DNA of 64,000 nucleotides. Source: Phalacrocorax aristotelis. Taxonomy: Eukaryota; Chordata; Aves; Suliformes; Phalacrocoracidae. The position numbers were made by a program, and so were the translations under genes. The notes below the pieces were generated by a model that did not search any database, was not told where the DNA came from, and was given only the letters and a program-made list of their open reading frames with translations. Positions 1 to 13,600 of this stretch are shown here, piece by piece; the stretch's first letter is position 1; the number at the start of each line of letters is the position of its first letter. The stretch is from positions 19,510,723-19,574,722 of the forward strand of contig NC_134282.1 of NCBI RefSeq assembly GCF_949628215.1. The letters are read 5' to 3'.

Positions 1-3000
1 TTGTTCCTGGCAAGGCTCTAGTGTCTCTTATGATTCTGTACTTTAATGATCTGATTTCTTTGCACTTTCCACTGAAAAAAATATATTTAACAAGCATCCA
101 TGTTTCCTCCTCCATGATAGGATTTTAAAATTATGAATGTAATAAAGACAATGATGTTGCCAGTCTCACGATTAATAGCTTAAAGAGACATTTGCTAAGC
201 CTTCATTCCCTCCATTATCACAAATTCGCAAGCTGTATAGCTTTGTAAAATTCAGCAAAGACAAGATTTAACTCTATACTTACACAGCTAAATCAACAAA
301 CAATACAAGAAGGGCATTAATTTAGTCTGATCTAGAAAAGCAATTTTAAGTCCTACCTATTCTGTTGACAGATCTGTGTTTTTCAAATGCCACCTTAGTA
401 GAAAGTGTCTAATGCAAAATTTCCCCCCTTATTTATGCAATATGTGACATCTCCAATCTTGTATGTTGTCAGAGCTCAAACCACAGTAAGTTATATCACT
501 GTGGTGCTACGGAACAGAGAGCATCATTAGCGTACAGTTCAGAGTTATTGAACTAATCAACTGGAGAGGCTTCTCCTAATAACATAGTCCCAAAACAAGC
601 TGCTACATTCCGTCAACCATCACATCAGTCGCTTTTAAAATTAAAATGAAACAAAACCACTGAAAGAAAATAGGGTTTATGGTAAAACTCAGTTTTATTA
701 CTTCACAGGAACATGGGCTTCATTCGATGCAAGAACACACCCACAAAACACAGTTGTTGCTTGGTGGAGTTGCATCTACATCACTTCCCAAAGTTTAAAT
801 TTTCACATCAACTTGAATAAATGCTACAGTAGATAATGCCAATCAAAACTCTGAGAAACTGAAGATAGGTTAAGCATTATGCTAGAGATTCAACGCAAGC
901 CAGCAACTCTTTGCAAGCCTGTCTGGCTCGGTAATCAGTGCAAGTGAAACATTCAAATCATCACCTTTGCACTCCAGAGGGCCAGGTAAGAAGGGAGCAA
1001 CAGCACATTAGATAGCACAAAGGTCCAGCCTCCACTCTGCAAGTATCTAACAGCTTAGCAACAGGCAGTTCTCTACATACCTTGCAGAATCAAGGCTACA
1101 TTTTGCATTTTTTTGATTTATATCAGCTGCACAGTCATTTTAAACTACAGATTAAAGCAAACAAAATGGAAACTAATAATTTATTTCCAATTGTGTTCAA
1201 GGTTTATTACAACTCAGGTAGCTTAAATTTCTTCTGCACAAGATGGAGGCTTCACCAGTTCTGGGACTATTTGTATAAATCAGCACAGCAAGACAATCTC
1301 TTCAGAACAAGTAATGAAATTTAAGCATCAGGCAAACCAGTTCAGAGTGATTTATGAAATTTTGAAGATCACATTAATGGAACTGCTAACAGCCATAACT
1401 ACATCCACATAAATGTGTCTCTCATAATAAAAACACTCTGCATAGTTCTGAATGTTTTAAGAACTGGGAAAATGACTACAGATTATGGAGTCCATCTCCT
1501 TTAAGACATCAAAGACATTCTCAAGGAGGAGTTAATTAGTCCAGTTTCACAGGATACACCATTACAGAGTCTGAGATTCTGACTGCCTGTGATTAATTTC
1601 AACCCTGCACCAACATACTTTGCTTACATTAGCTCTGTTTTCAATTTCCCCTCCTTTTTTTTCCAGAGGCCTCTCACTGGTGTGTTCACAGCTGGAGACT
1701 CAAGTGCAACTCCTCTGTACTGCCCCATAACCAAGTGGAACACTTGTCAGCAAACCTCTAGATGACAAGAAAGCACATAAGAAGTACTTTCCAACATGCA
1801 TCTTTCCCCACCCTGTTCCCCGGTTCACAAAGCAGCAGATTCAAATGCAAGCCCCCCTCCCCTCAAATGATCTGGTACACATATGCACTTGCTTCAAAGC
1901 ATCCATGTTCCCGTTCAACATGAAGTTCACAGAAATACTGTCCTTTTACTGATGCCACTGAAAAAGGGATCACAATTAAAGACTCCTCCCAAGCTGACAT
2001 ATAGAGGAAAATGGATTCCTACCAACCGGTAGTAGGCACCAACTTTCAGGAAGGGACTACCTGTGGGCCAGTGCTCCAACACATTCCCATGCAATGAAAA
2101 ATGTCCATCAACAAGGCAATGGTCTTCCTTGGAGGCACTGAGTCTCCTAGGCTGGTACGCTGTCACAGCATACCTTTCAAGCTTTCTTACCAAATAGCTT
2201 AAGTTCTGAAAATAAAGGTAGCTTGCTTATGCAGTTCCCTTTCTATGTTTCACTTCCTTTCTGCAGGGGGTCTTGTCTGAGGATATAGGTTCACTTGCAT
2301 GCATCCGAAGCTGGCACTGCTTTCACGTCTCCTCCTGGCCACCCGATTCTCCCTCTTTGTTCATGCTGGTATACACAGTGACAAGTTACATTGAGGTGAG
2401 AACTCCGTCCTCTGGGTTAAGAGCAGCCTTTTGGCTGGGTTCGTTTTAACCTGGATCAGTTCAGCTGGTCCCACCACATGGCAGCATTAAGTATTTGCAC
2501 CATTCATGCGATAGCAGTGCAGCGAGAAGACAAGAATGGCAGCACTGGCTTACATGTTCTACCCTAGGACATGAGAAACCAAATCCTAAGTTTAAATTTT
2601 CATGGAATTCACCCTCCTTTGCTTGCAGTCACTTGCCCCAAGAAGGTGCTGCTGTTTGTATGAGTAACAGTTCAGGGAAACACCAAGAAACGAGGTGCTG
2701 TTGGGTGCTCTGCACCATACAATGGGCTAAGGTATGTTTAGCCAGTCTGGGTCTTAAGGTTCTTTTTCTGATTCAGTAAATTCCTTGTTTAGATTATCTA
2801 ACCAAGTGCTTAGGGCCTTCCTTGTCTTGCTAAATTAAGCCAGTCCTTGCCATCTGCCAACAAGGGGAAGTGGGAACACTCAAGGATACTGCAGAACCTC
2901 CTTCTCTAGCACAACACAGAATGCACATGCTCCCATCTCCCAGCCTGGATGCACTTGGCACACACCCTCACTTCGCCCTGCTCCCTCCTGTAATCTAGAA

Positions 3001-3814
3001 GGGATTTGCACCTGGCTTAGCTCAAGCCTGAATTAATTTGCAAGACAGGGAACTCAAAGTGGTTTTCCTGCATCAGAAGTCAGGGCTATGGACAGACACA
3101 AAGTGAAGCTGTGCAACAGATGATGTTTAGCGTTAAAAATAGTTCTCCCCCGGGCTCACTCCTTTATCTGGCAGAAAAACACAGTGAAGACATTTGCTGG
3201 TGTAGCAGTCCCGTATAACAATCTCTTCAAACAAAACTAGCTCTCTTCAGCAAGGAGCACATCATAGTTTACAGATCAAGGCAAAAATCCAGAAGTCTCA
3301 AGACCCACTGCTCTCACTTATCCCTGCCCAGTGCAACTACATGGCAAAGTTTAGTGCTGGACTCTCAGCCTCCCTCTGGAGCAAAATGATACAATCTTGT
3401 TGTGTTTGCACAGCATCCACCATAACCTATTATTCCCAGCCAGACCCATTGGTGTTACTGAACGCAAAGAAAACTAGGGATGTTTGAGACAATCAAACAG
3501 CAGATGCAGCAGAAATGAATTAATTTATATTTGAACAAAGGCAAAAGCCAACGGGAGGTGAAACATGACAAGCTTGAAGGGAGTTCGTCTGTAGACAGAG
3601 CTGAAGTGAGAGATGCCGAAATGGTACATTTCACTGCATACTGTGGAACTGAAAAATGAGTCAAAGCCATCTGAGATTTAAACAGTTACAGCTGAGGAGT
3701 TTATCTTAGTATCTAAGCTGTGACTCTTCAGGGCCAGCTTGATAATTCTCCTTAATACACACATCATGGAGGCTTCTGCAGCATATAGGAACACAATCAA
3801 TCTGACTGACAACC
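1..3814. other. Region beyond the 3' end of SENP5, no confident gene
   Basis: This stretch lies past the best-supported SENP5 polyadenylation site. Reading both strands I see no set of exons I recognise. It may hold a longer alternative SENP5 3' untranslated region, because several further AATAAA signals occur on the minus strand (for example at 1201-1206 and near 694). A plus-strand AATAAA near 140 could belong to a gene entering from the left; in mammals NCBP2 converges on SENP5 from that side, but nothing here proves it. The one open frame worth noting is listed separately at 1927-2217. Confidence 0.4.
1927..2217 (-). other. Unassigned open frame behind a good splice acceptor
   Basis: A minus-strand frame is open for over 90 codons (ending in TGA at 1927). 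It begins immediately behind a convincing acceptor: a pyrimidine-rich stretch ending TTTTCAG just above 2217. The translation is compositionally protein-like, with many aromatic residues and a segment reading HGNVLEHWPTGSPFLKVGAYY. There is no suitable ATG in it, so if real it would be a terminal exon, or part of one with a possible donor (CACAG/GTAGTC) in the middle. I do not recognise the family; the hydrophobic and aromatic spacing loosely suggests a beta-rich fold, but that is only an impression. It may equally be chance reading through SENP5 3' untranslated or intergenic sequence. Confidence 0.2.
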
Positions 3815-4504
3815 ACCTTTGTACTTTTTATTATACAGACAAGTGCTGAAGCTTTATTTGTGCAAAGGCTGCTTTTAATCTATGGGGACAGGCTGATAAT
3901 GACAGCTGGATAAATGTTAACAGAACAAACTTTATTAGCAACTTGAGCTATTTAAAAAAGGGGTCTCCACAAATGAAATCTGTAGATTAGTTTAGCCACC
4001 CTAAAAAGTGGTAATTCAGTGTTATACAGCCACAACAGGGACAATGGAACTATCAAATAGGTTCTAGCTGTTCTTTTTATGGCATTGATTTTTTTTGATA
4101 CATTCAAAGCATTATTGCATCAGAAAACATATCATGCATCTTCATGTTTCCAGACAAAATCACCTGTATTTGTCATTTCTAGCTACATCTCAAAGGTGCA
4201 CCAAATCTACAGTTTCATGGTTTTAGTTGCATGCTTTGCCTATATGCATGCTGAGATAATAAATATTAAATACAGGAAAGAACTCAGAACATAAGAGAAC
4301 CAAACTGACATAAGGAATATTTTACGGCAGCTCTGTTATGTTCTGCCAGTTAAAGAGCTTGTCAAAAAATTGAGGTAACAACAGTGGCCACGCCACTCAG
4401 CTGAGAATCGCTCAAAATTCACGGAAGTTTTCAGAAATTCAAGTACACAAACACCAGCTGCAACTTGTCAGAAATGCCAGAGAAATTAGGTTGGCTGCAT
4501 TTTA
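3815..4504 (-). other. SENP5: SENP5 3' untranslated region
   Basis: This segment runs from the TAA stop at 4505-4507 to the probable cleavage site after the AATAAA at 3827-3832. The segment is A/T-rich and shows no further coding similarity. The boundary is inferred from the polyadenylation signal and G/T-rich downstream element, not from transcript data. Confidence 0.45.
3827..3832 (-). terminator. Probable SENP5 polyadenylation signal
   Basis: On the minus strand this is AATAAA (within TGTATAATAAAAAGTAC), about 670 bases after the SENP5 stop. A second AATAAA sits just upstream at 3853-3858. About 10 bases downstream of the signal there is a G/T-rich tract (GGTGGTTGTCAGTCAGATTGATTGTG), the expected cleavage-stimulating element. 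This is the best-formed 3' end I see; longer alternative 3' ends are possible. Confidence 0.5.
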
Positions 4505-4615
4505 TTAGTCTATTAGCTGGCGTTCACACAGCTCCTTGTAAATCCTTTTTCTCACTCGGGGCATATCTTCCTGGGAGAACTGAAATGGCTGGTCTAAGGC
4601 GAGGCACTTGCAGTA
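4505..4615 (-). CDS. SENP5: SENP5 last coding exon
   Basis: This exon encodes 36 residues, from [20 protein letters not shown] to the C-terminus ELCERQLID, then TAA. The acceptor is TTTTCCTCAG. The sequence is the end of the peptidase C48 domain and differs from human at a few positions only (Asp for Glu in ALDQP; RQLID for RLMD-type ending). Confidence 0.93.
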   Translation of the reverse strand, partial: YCKCLALDQPFQFSQEDMPRVRKRIYKELCERQLID

Positions 4616-7600
4616 CTGAGGAAAAGGAAAAGGCTTGATTGAAAAAAGGGACATTCACTATATGAACAATACAGGCTACTGGTTCTTAAAAAGCAGTACT
4701 CTTACCTGGAGCACAAAAACCCCACAGTCACTGTCATTTTTCTGTTGTGGAATGCACTAAAATGAAAAGAAAGAAGGGGAGACATGTTAGACCTTTACTT
4801 ATCCTTTTATTCGTTAAGTCCTGCTTGAAGTCCAAAAGGAGATTTGTCAAAACGATCAGGTATCTCATTCTCAGAGCTAGCTGTTCTGCAACACTAGAAA
4901 CTGGCGTTGTAATTACTTATTCTGATCCCAACTTTTGCAAGGTGACACTCAACACCTTGTTAGAATAACACCTAACATTTAGAAAAATATATAGTGTAGG
5001 ACAGAAAACAAACTCAAATCTTTCTTTCAAGTTTATTTTCTTTTAGTGACCTACACAGAACAGCTTCTCGATTAGTTTAAATAAATGTTTGTACAGCATT
5101 ATCTGCTTTACACAGGACCAAACTATATCAGCAAAGTCACACAGGCCTAGAGGAAGATTACTCTCAGCATCTGTGCTACCAGCAGTGGCTTTCCTCTCTC
5201 AGCCACACCAAAGGGTCTCAAAGAACATGAAGAGTGGTACATTGTCAGGTGACAGGACTGAGCAAGGTAGTCTCAAATGGTAACTTTCAACCTTCATTAT
5301 TTTTTCAGCTGTGCTCAATTTTGATATGCAGAGCTTAAAAGTCCCACTCAGTAGGGCTGCTATGTCTCTGGCACTTGAAGAGGAAAAGTAATTATTTTTC
5401 CCCAACTCCCAGATCTTCCACCTCACAGAATTCAGGAGGAGAAACTCTGACTGCACAGGGTGTGCATGAGTGCAGGGAGGAATCATTTCATCATTGTATC
5501 AGCATCTAAAAATAAACCTGTGCGAGGAGGAACTGCTGTATGTCTAGTGTGCAATGACCTGTTTTATATCTTTGGAGCCATTATGGGATGGCTACACAAA
5601 TCACATATTCCCTCATTTACACTACACACAAGTTATTCCCTTTTATTGTTGCCAGACTTTGTTTACTTGTGATCAAATGCAATGCGCCACAAACAGCCCT
5701 GGAGACCAGTGCCCTCTATCCATAGCAAATATAAAATATAGGCAGTAGCAGCATTAGCCTGTTCCCTCCCTCACCAAACCCCATCCATATGGTATAGTTC
5801 AGAACAGTCCTTTCGGGAGAAGTCAGGAAGCTGAGTCTCCAGCTCATTCAGTCCTTGACCTTGTGCCAACATGAGCACCAGCTACAGGTTTTGCTGCATG
5901 GAGAGTTAAGTGTCAGAGATTAGGCTCAGATCACCAAGTCACTTGCAGAAAGTATTAAAGACCTGGTGGGAGCTGAATGAGCAACAGAGCTCTAATTCCC
6001 ATGTGTAACCACATGTTTCGCTCCTACCACCCTCCATGTGTCAGCATAAAACAATTCACTACTTGTACAAGTATATAGATTTAGAAGCAGCCTCCTAAAA
6101 TCTCCCAGAAAGTCAGACTCCAGAGCTTGAAGCACTGCTATTTACCTTTGTCACAGCAGTCTGCCAACCCTGAAGAAACTCAGGGCGATTCCTCTCTTTT
6201 GCTTCAGTCAGCAAATACTTTTGAATGTTCTTTAAAAAGGAAAGGGAGAAAAAAGCAACAATATTATTCACCAGCTAAAGAACAGGAGAAAGACTGACAT
6301 CTTTGCTGGTATCCTTTTGACAATGAGGACAAATTTCAGGTAATCACTAAGCATTAGGAGCTCAGCTCAGATCTAGAAGTAAAGAGATGAACTGTGGCAG
6401 GTACCGTGCCTGCTACCATCAAGGCTCATCTTGGTCTATCAGGGGGAGCTTTAAATACCCCTCAACCCTACTGTACACTGGTATACTTAACGCTAGACTA
6501 GCTGTGGCACTCAGGCACAAAGTCAGAGTGCTCTCAGACATGCAGAGACATACAGTGCAGTCTGGCACGTGTTCTCTCCTGGCTTACTTGGCTGACAGCA
6601 AGTCCCTTACGTTCAATATGATAGCATTTTCCTGCTTGAATCTCAATACAAAATGCTTTGAGTTCTGCAGCTAATCAACAAAGCTCCGGGGACAGTTTTA
6701 GTGACATTCAGGAAAAAATAGTCTGACACAAATGAAGAGAAGGAAGCAAGATAAATGAGCCTATGGTCTTGGGTTAAGCAAATCCTTCTATTTCTCTGAA
6801 AACAGGCTGCTGGTTTATGGCACAATTTAAACACACTCCAGCACACTAACATTCACCTTAGTGGGTGGATCATAGTGGACTTTTGGGTATTGGCCCTCCT
6901 TCCCCTAGAAAGGGCAGGAATAAAGCATCTCATGTTTGTGAGACATTTAAGTGCAAATGCCTTGCCTGGAGTGGGATGGGAGAGGCCACAGTGCAAGACT
7001 GCAGGAGAGACTGTAGAGCTGCGAGAGAGACCCCTGGTTTATGCTGCAAGTTCAGAAGCTGGCGAGTGTAAGGTCTCTTGCTCCCAGAACAAACATTAGC
7101 TTCATCCTCAGCAAATGCTAGCAGGAAACTAGTATCTTCATTCAGAAGTCCTAGCTGGGAACTCTCCTGGGTACAATAATTACTACTCTTCTGTAAGCCA
7201 ACAACTACACACAGTTAAAAAGTAGAGGGTTGCTGCATCAAACAAGCAATTAAGTTGACAAAATTAGCTTTTTTTAAGAGGGTCATTACAATTTGCTCAT
7301 CCCAGCAAAAGTTTCTGGTAAAAAGCGGCCAGAAAAGACTGATAATTTAACTCCAGTGTTCAGGTTGCAGCTCTGAAAGGTTGCTGGGTTAATTAGACGT
7401 ACAACCCCTGCACCAATGCAGATGGAGGAAAAAGGCAACACACTGTTAATAGCGCAGTAACATGTAAACCTCACTGGACAGCTCTACAGCGTCTTCAGTC
7501 CTGTTCTCTCACCCAGGCAACCTCCCTGAAAAAGGACCGCAATTTATCATTTCCTAAACACAAGTGCCTTAGCAGTTGAAAGAACTGCCTTTACTCTCCT

Positions 7601-10600
7601 TCTGGCTCATCTGCGCCTCTACAGCACTTGGCTTTGAGTGCCTGCTTTTTGTGGGAGTGACAAGACAGGGCCACAAAAGGTGTGCCGATTACACAGTCAG
7701 GCTAATTAGGCAATAAGCAATCTGACCTCAACTCCCAGCTCTGGTGTGACCCTCGAGGTCTGTGCTTCAGACTCCTCAGCAGGACAAGCTGATTCTCATT
7801 TCGTACACGGCAGGACAACAATGGACACACGGCATTTAAAGTTTAAGGCTGAACAGAAAAAGGGGGTGTGGTTTGCTTAAGAAAACAGACACAGCTGTCA
7901 CTCTTACCTCTACACAAAACTTAAAATGAATGCCTTGGGAATCATAAAATGAAATAATTCGACTGGGGATGTTCACAGTAATGAGGGACCAGTGGACTTC
8001 CAGGTGAATAGGAATTAACAAGAGAGTCTTTTTGAACAAGTCCACCTGGCAAGAACAACAATAAACGTTAGAGACAATTCCACAGGTACAACACACCAAT
8101 GCAAGATATTAATTGTATCTAAGTCTCCTCTCTGCCACCCCATAACTAAAGTCTTTTTTGCCCCCTCTACTTTTTCAGTACATTCCTCATGTTTACCTCG
8201 TACACAACTTATTAGCAGCCACAAAAATACAGTTACAACTCAGAAAGTGGCTAAGGACCATTGTACAGTACTAGTCAGCCACCAATGCATTTGTGGCAAA
8301 AGCCTGTTCACATTGCACTTGAACACCTGCGTCAAAGTGGGATTTCTTAAGTAATGATGGTAATACAGTTGAGCCTCAATTTGGGTTAGCTACGTATCTT
8401 TGGTAATGACACTCCTGCAGTACGAACACCACTGATTTCTATCAGAGCTGCATCATGGATAGGTGACAGATGAAGCAGTTGTGATTACAAACACCCCACA
8501 AAACCAGCTGGTGCAGTTTGACTCCCTCTGCCGTAACACAGGCTCTGCAACTTGTTGGAAGAAGGCAGGAGGAGTGCACGATGCTTTGGTGAGCAGAGGA
8601 AAGGAGGGGGTAAAAACAGAGCAGATTCATCCTTTCTTGAACATAACTTTGCAGCAGATGTACTGTGGTCACAGGCAAGCAAACGGGGGAGAAGGTCTCA
8701 AAGTACAGAACAAGTAGATCAGATAAAACACCCCCGGTGTCTGTGTGGCAGATGAGCCCTTATGCATTTGAAAGGACCTTTCATGATCTTCCTTCTCCCA
8801 GCTCCTCTCAAAATGGTTGTCTAATTGCTGGGTTTTTGGTGGTACAGTCCAGAAAATAAGCAAAAATAGATTACTGAACTAAATGAACTCATCCTGTGGA
8901 AAGATTTCTGTGCTGCCTTTTTTTTTTTTTTCTTTAAACACTGTGCAATTTGAACAGTACATAATTACTGCACTAGGCAGGTCGTTTTTAAGAAAGAAAA
9001 GTATATTTTTTGAGTAACAGTGGGAAGCTGAAAGCACAAAAAGGTCTGAGCTTTCAGAGCAGTTATCAGCCAAGCCTTGCTCACAACAGTGCTTTCATCG
9101 TCACAAGCATCGACGATCCCTGCTCCCACCTGCAGAAACTGCTTCCTGACCAGATTACAGCACACTTGCTGCACAACGATCCATCATTCTTGGAAAGGAG
9201 CAAAGAGATGTCAGCCAGCAGCAAGCAGCGCCCACAAAGGAAAACTGAAATAAGATAAATGAACTACACCTTCTGTGATGTCCAGCAGCAGCAGAGCCCT
9301 GCTAAACTCAAGGGTCGTCACGTGACCCTAGTTGTGGGATCGCTGCAGGCATGCAAACCTGTAGCAGAAGAGTGGAAAGAGGCAGCCAAAAGCTGGAAGG
9401 GTCTTTAGTTAAGACCTGATGTACAGAAAGAATGCTGGCAACCTAGATTTGCTTCATTGAGACAGCGCAGAGTGGATCTGAGCAAGAGTGCCAATCTGAC
9501 CAGTGGCCAGAAGGGACAGACATGAACAGAAGCTTTGAAACCGCTGCAGCTAGATGCAAAAGAGCATGTCCTTCTAGGCTCTGGCCTCATGTATCCCAGG
9601 AGAACACACTTATAAAATCTGGTACAATACTCTGATGTGTTTAAAAAGCAGAAACCAGTTCCCTTTAATTGCATAATGCAGGATGAAGCCCTCTACTGAA
9701 TCCTTCCAACACAGATACTGTAGTTCTCATCCTTGCTTTAGAGATTCTTCAGGAATTTAAGTGTAAATGTCTAAACAACTGTCCTGCTCTCATGTGGTGC
9801 CTCCTCAGCAGCAACATGAGCACAGGTTCTGCTGTCAGAATCTACCTTCATTTTTGGGTTTTTGCAAAATTTGGGTTGCTGGAGAAAAAGAACATTTTAA
9901 AAAACCCTAGGAATATTAAGCACCAATATTCAGACTCTCTTTAAAGAGGTTTTAATAAATTATATGAATAGATTTTATATTTGGATAATGAGTTCATCTC
10001 TAGCATTTCACAGATGTGTGCTATTTAAGTGCTTCTGCAGAAAGATCATATCTTCAAACATGGTCCTTGATTAGTCTTGCCTCATCTCCCATATTAGAAA
10101 GGACAAATGTTCACAGGAGGAGAGAAGAGAAAAAAAAAAACAGAGCACGGCTTTTTGTATTAGCTGCCTCAGAAAATACCACAACCCATGATCTGGTGTG
10201 TGTTCTGGAAAGAAAGGTGACTTCTGCTCTTGTCATGCGAACAACAGTTTGGCTTATTAACTATAAGTTTCTGATTTCTGCTTTTTAGTACCTGTATGTG
10301 TTACTCAGGAGTAACAATTTGATTTTACCAAACAATCCCAGTCTGAGGTAAAAGGAAGAAGCAGAATTAAGTCTGCTCTCCCGTAGATTAGCGTACCTGG
10401 CACTGTCAGGAGCAGTAAAGAGACATTTCTTGCAGGTAAATTAACAGCTTGCATGAACATACATGAGAACCTACCACCAGTGATGAAGCCATTCAGAGTA
10501 CATTTTCACAACATAATCACTAACTTGAATAGTGCCACCCTACTATTTATATTTATCTCTTCCCACTTTGTATAGCTCCTTTGCAAACCCATCCTTTGCA

Positions 10601-13600
10601 GATAACGCATCATAACCCAGTTTCAAGTTATTGATTCAGCCCCAGCCCAAAAGAACCAGAGCACTGATGACACAGAGTTAAAGGATACCTTTTTAGTCCA
10701 TCGTTTTACCCCATTATATCCTTTGGTTACGAGCTGTCTATGAAAAAAGCTGTTAAAGAAATGAACCTAAAAAAAGAAAGAGAGGAGGAATGAGCACAGA
10801 AGTCTTCACGCACAGTCATTCCCTTTCCCCCAATATAATTTACAAAATTTACAGAAAATGACTTGTAATGAGGCAATATTTAATGCACGTTTAGTCCCCC
10901 AGCAGGGACAGAGGCTTTGCCAAGCCTAAACTATTGCCATTCTTCAGCTAGCAAATAAAGGAAGCCTTCTTTTGCTACACGATGTGAGCCACTGCAGTGA
11001 TTATATTTACACTCTTGTACCTCCAGGCATATCACGTGTAATTTTTTTTGGGGGATGGACTAGGGAGAAAAACACCAGGATAAGGAGTTACAGTTTTTGT
11101 TGTTCTTTACAGGGATTGAAGTAGAGAACACTGGACTGGCAAAGCGGGGATGGTGGAGAAGGGAGGAACTTCTCGTTTTAGTTGCTGGAAGCTGAGACTC
11201 GGAAAAAAAAAAGAAAGTTACGAGATTTAATCCAACAATATCGTAATTTGTAATTGACTATGACCAGGTCCAGACAAAACCAATATTCTGCTATTTAAAA
11301 GCATTTTTAAGTTATACTGCATCCATTTTGTAACTAAAACCCTACATTTATGGCAAAAAAATGTAGGCTTCTGTTAAAAAAATGATTTAGATCCAGGTTA
11401 ACACTATTATTCCCTGTGCTTAGCTTCTTGGAATTACAGGAACAGATTAATACAAATGGAAATCTGTAACATCTGTTTTTAATAATTCTGGTAGTGTAGA
11501 GGTGGAGGAAGGCTTGAGTTATTACTTGAAAAAAAGAAGTTAGAAAATTCAGCATCTAAAAACACAGTCTAACACCCATTAGCTATGCCAACAGACTTCA
11601 AACTGCATTCTGAGATACCAGAACAAAATCTCCAATGAGGATTTCAATTATACACTATGAAGAAAAAAGCAGACACAAGCAAACAGATACAATCTCCAAT
11701 ACCACAACCCTAGCACACACTCAGGAAGTACAAAGAATACTAAAGATGAATCACCATCATCACCAATCAAAGCAACAACACTCTTTCTTATGAGCTTGAA
11801 GATTTTAAGAGTTACGTTCTGCATAGCTCATCTAAAAATGGCTTTGTTTGGTTCTTCCTTTGAGGTCTCACCTGAAAATTGTTCAGCTCTACTAGTGAAC
11901 AGATGGCTTTTTATAATTGCCACTGCTGCAAAAGTAGTCACACTTGATCACCCCCCCTTCTTTTTCTCAACTGCCACCACCAGTTAAGACGCTGCAGTTG
12001 GAAAGCAGTAAGCATTGTGTCCAGGAAGCACAAACCAAAGACAGCCCTGCAGAGACAATACTGCTGAGGACCCAAGCAGCTCTGCATCAATTCACATTCA
12101 CCTGGCAGGCATCTGATGCAGTTTGAGCTGTTGTGGCCCCCACAGCTGTGAGGTGGGCAGGTGGGTGAGTGCAAGCAGCACATGTGCATGGTTCAGATGC
12201 TACCATTCATGGTTTGCCATCTCAGCAGAAATCCATCTTAATCAGAAATTTCAGCTAAACACGAGACTGGTGAGCAAGGGCATGGATAAAGCTCTTTAGG
12301 AGCAGATAAGCTGGAGACAGAAACCTCTAGGGGCAAAGGGGAGTGGGATGGGTGAAAACAGGGCACCTGTTACAGATCTACAGGTACATTAGTGACATCA
12401 GGCTACCACAGAGACCACCTGCAGAACTAATTCAAAAAGTTTCTGAAACAGCAGCAACAGCACTGAAAACTGTATTTTAGCATAGGAAAGGAAGAAAAAT
12501 CTGAGCAGCGGAGAGCAACACTCAGAATATCACTGAGCTAAATCTCAATTCTGTATCTGAAATATTCAGTGTTTCACCCTTCCCTCTCAATCTATCATTA
12601 GGTACATTTGCAAAATAACAAAAATCCTCACCTTTTCAGGGACTGCATCCATTATGAGTTCACCATACATGTTAATTATCTGTAAGAGTTAGTAAATATT
12701 TGAATATGTACAGAATAGTTTTATAAAACTCAAATTCACAAGTTCCCATAAAATGTAGGACCCTTCATACTTAAAACAGCAATAAGGAGGTGAGCAATTA
12801 CAGTAACATTTTGCTGTAGTCTGAAGGACAAGCACTCTGGAACTAATAGTGGTCAGCCCAGAGAGACACTATAACTGGCTGCTTGAAGTCTGCCTCAATC
12901 TGAAATGCAGTTTAATTCAATTTAAATCTACTGGTGCATGCCCTGCGCACTGAAGCCTTCTTGGTTTTTTGGCTGCGGGCCACAGCCTGCTGCTTCACTC
13001 TGCTGTTCTTGTAATCTGCTAAAGCTTGGCGATGGGGGGAGATGCTAAAACCTATATGGGTAGCCACTATTTTCTCAAAACAGCACAACATCATTTTTTT
13101 AAATGCAAACAGTTTAGTTGTGACACCTCCCGTGTTCCAGACTTGTAACTATTACTGCACTTGGCATTGTAAAAGCCGCTCACCACTTCTTTTAATTCTC
13201 AAGTGTAGAGTAAGGATAGTCCACCTATAATGTAGGAGAAGGTGAACAACTCTTATCCTAATATAAATGGGCTAAGAAGGGGTAAGGAAGCACATAAACA
13301 CCAAGCATCTCTGACCTGGTCATTCAGCCAGTTCTGGCCTTCCAGTGTAGCTAAATCATCCATATCTAGCATGTGCTTATTATAGAAGACCCGGAAATTG
13401 CACGTGGAAGTTTTTGGATGTTTTTCCCGATACTTCATGATTTCCCTGGTGATAAAAGGTTTTCTAAAACAGGATTGAAAAGGTAGAAAAAAAAAAAAAA
13501 GAGATAAGTCAAGGTCATATCAAATGGACTTCTGTTCTGTTAGGTGTTAGCCTTGGAGCGTGCAGTAGGAATGCAAGCGATTTGTCCTTTACAAAGTCTT

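Noticed and set aside
8919-8933. Poly-T run as a retrotransposon tail
   Set aside because: No adjoining element sequence or target duplication is visible; simple homopolymer inside SENP5 intron.
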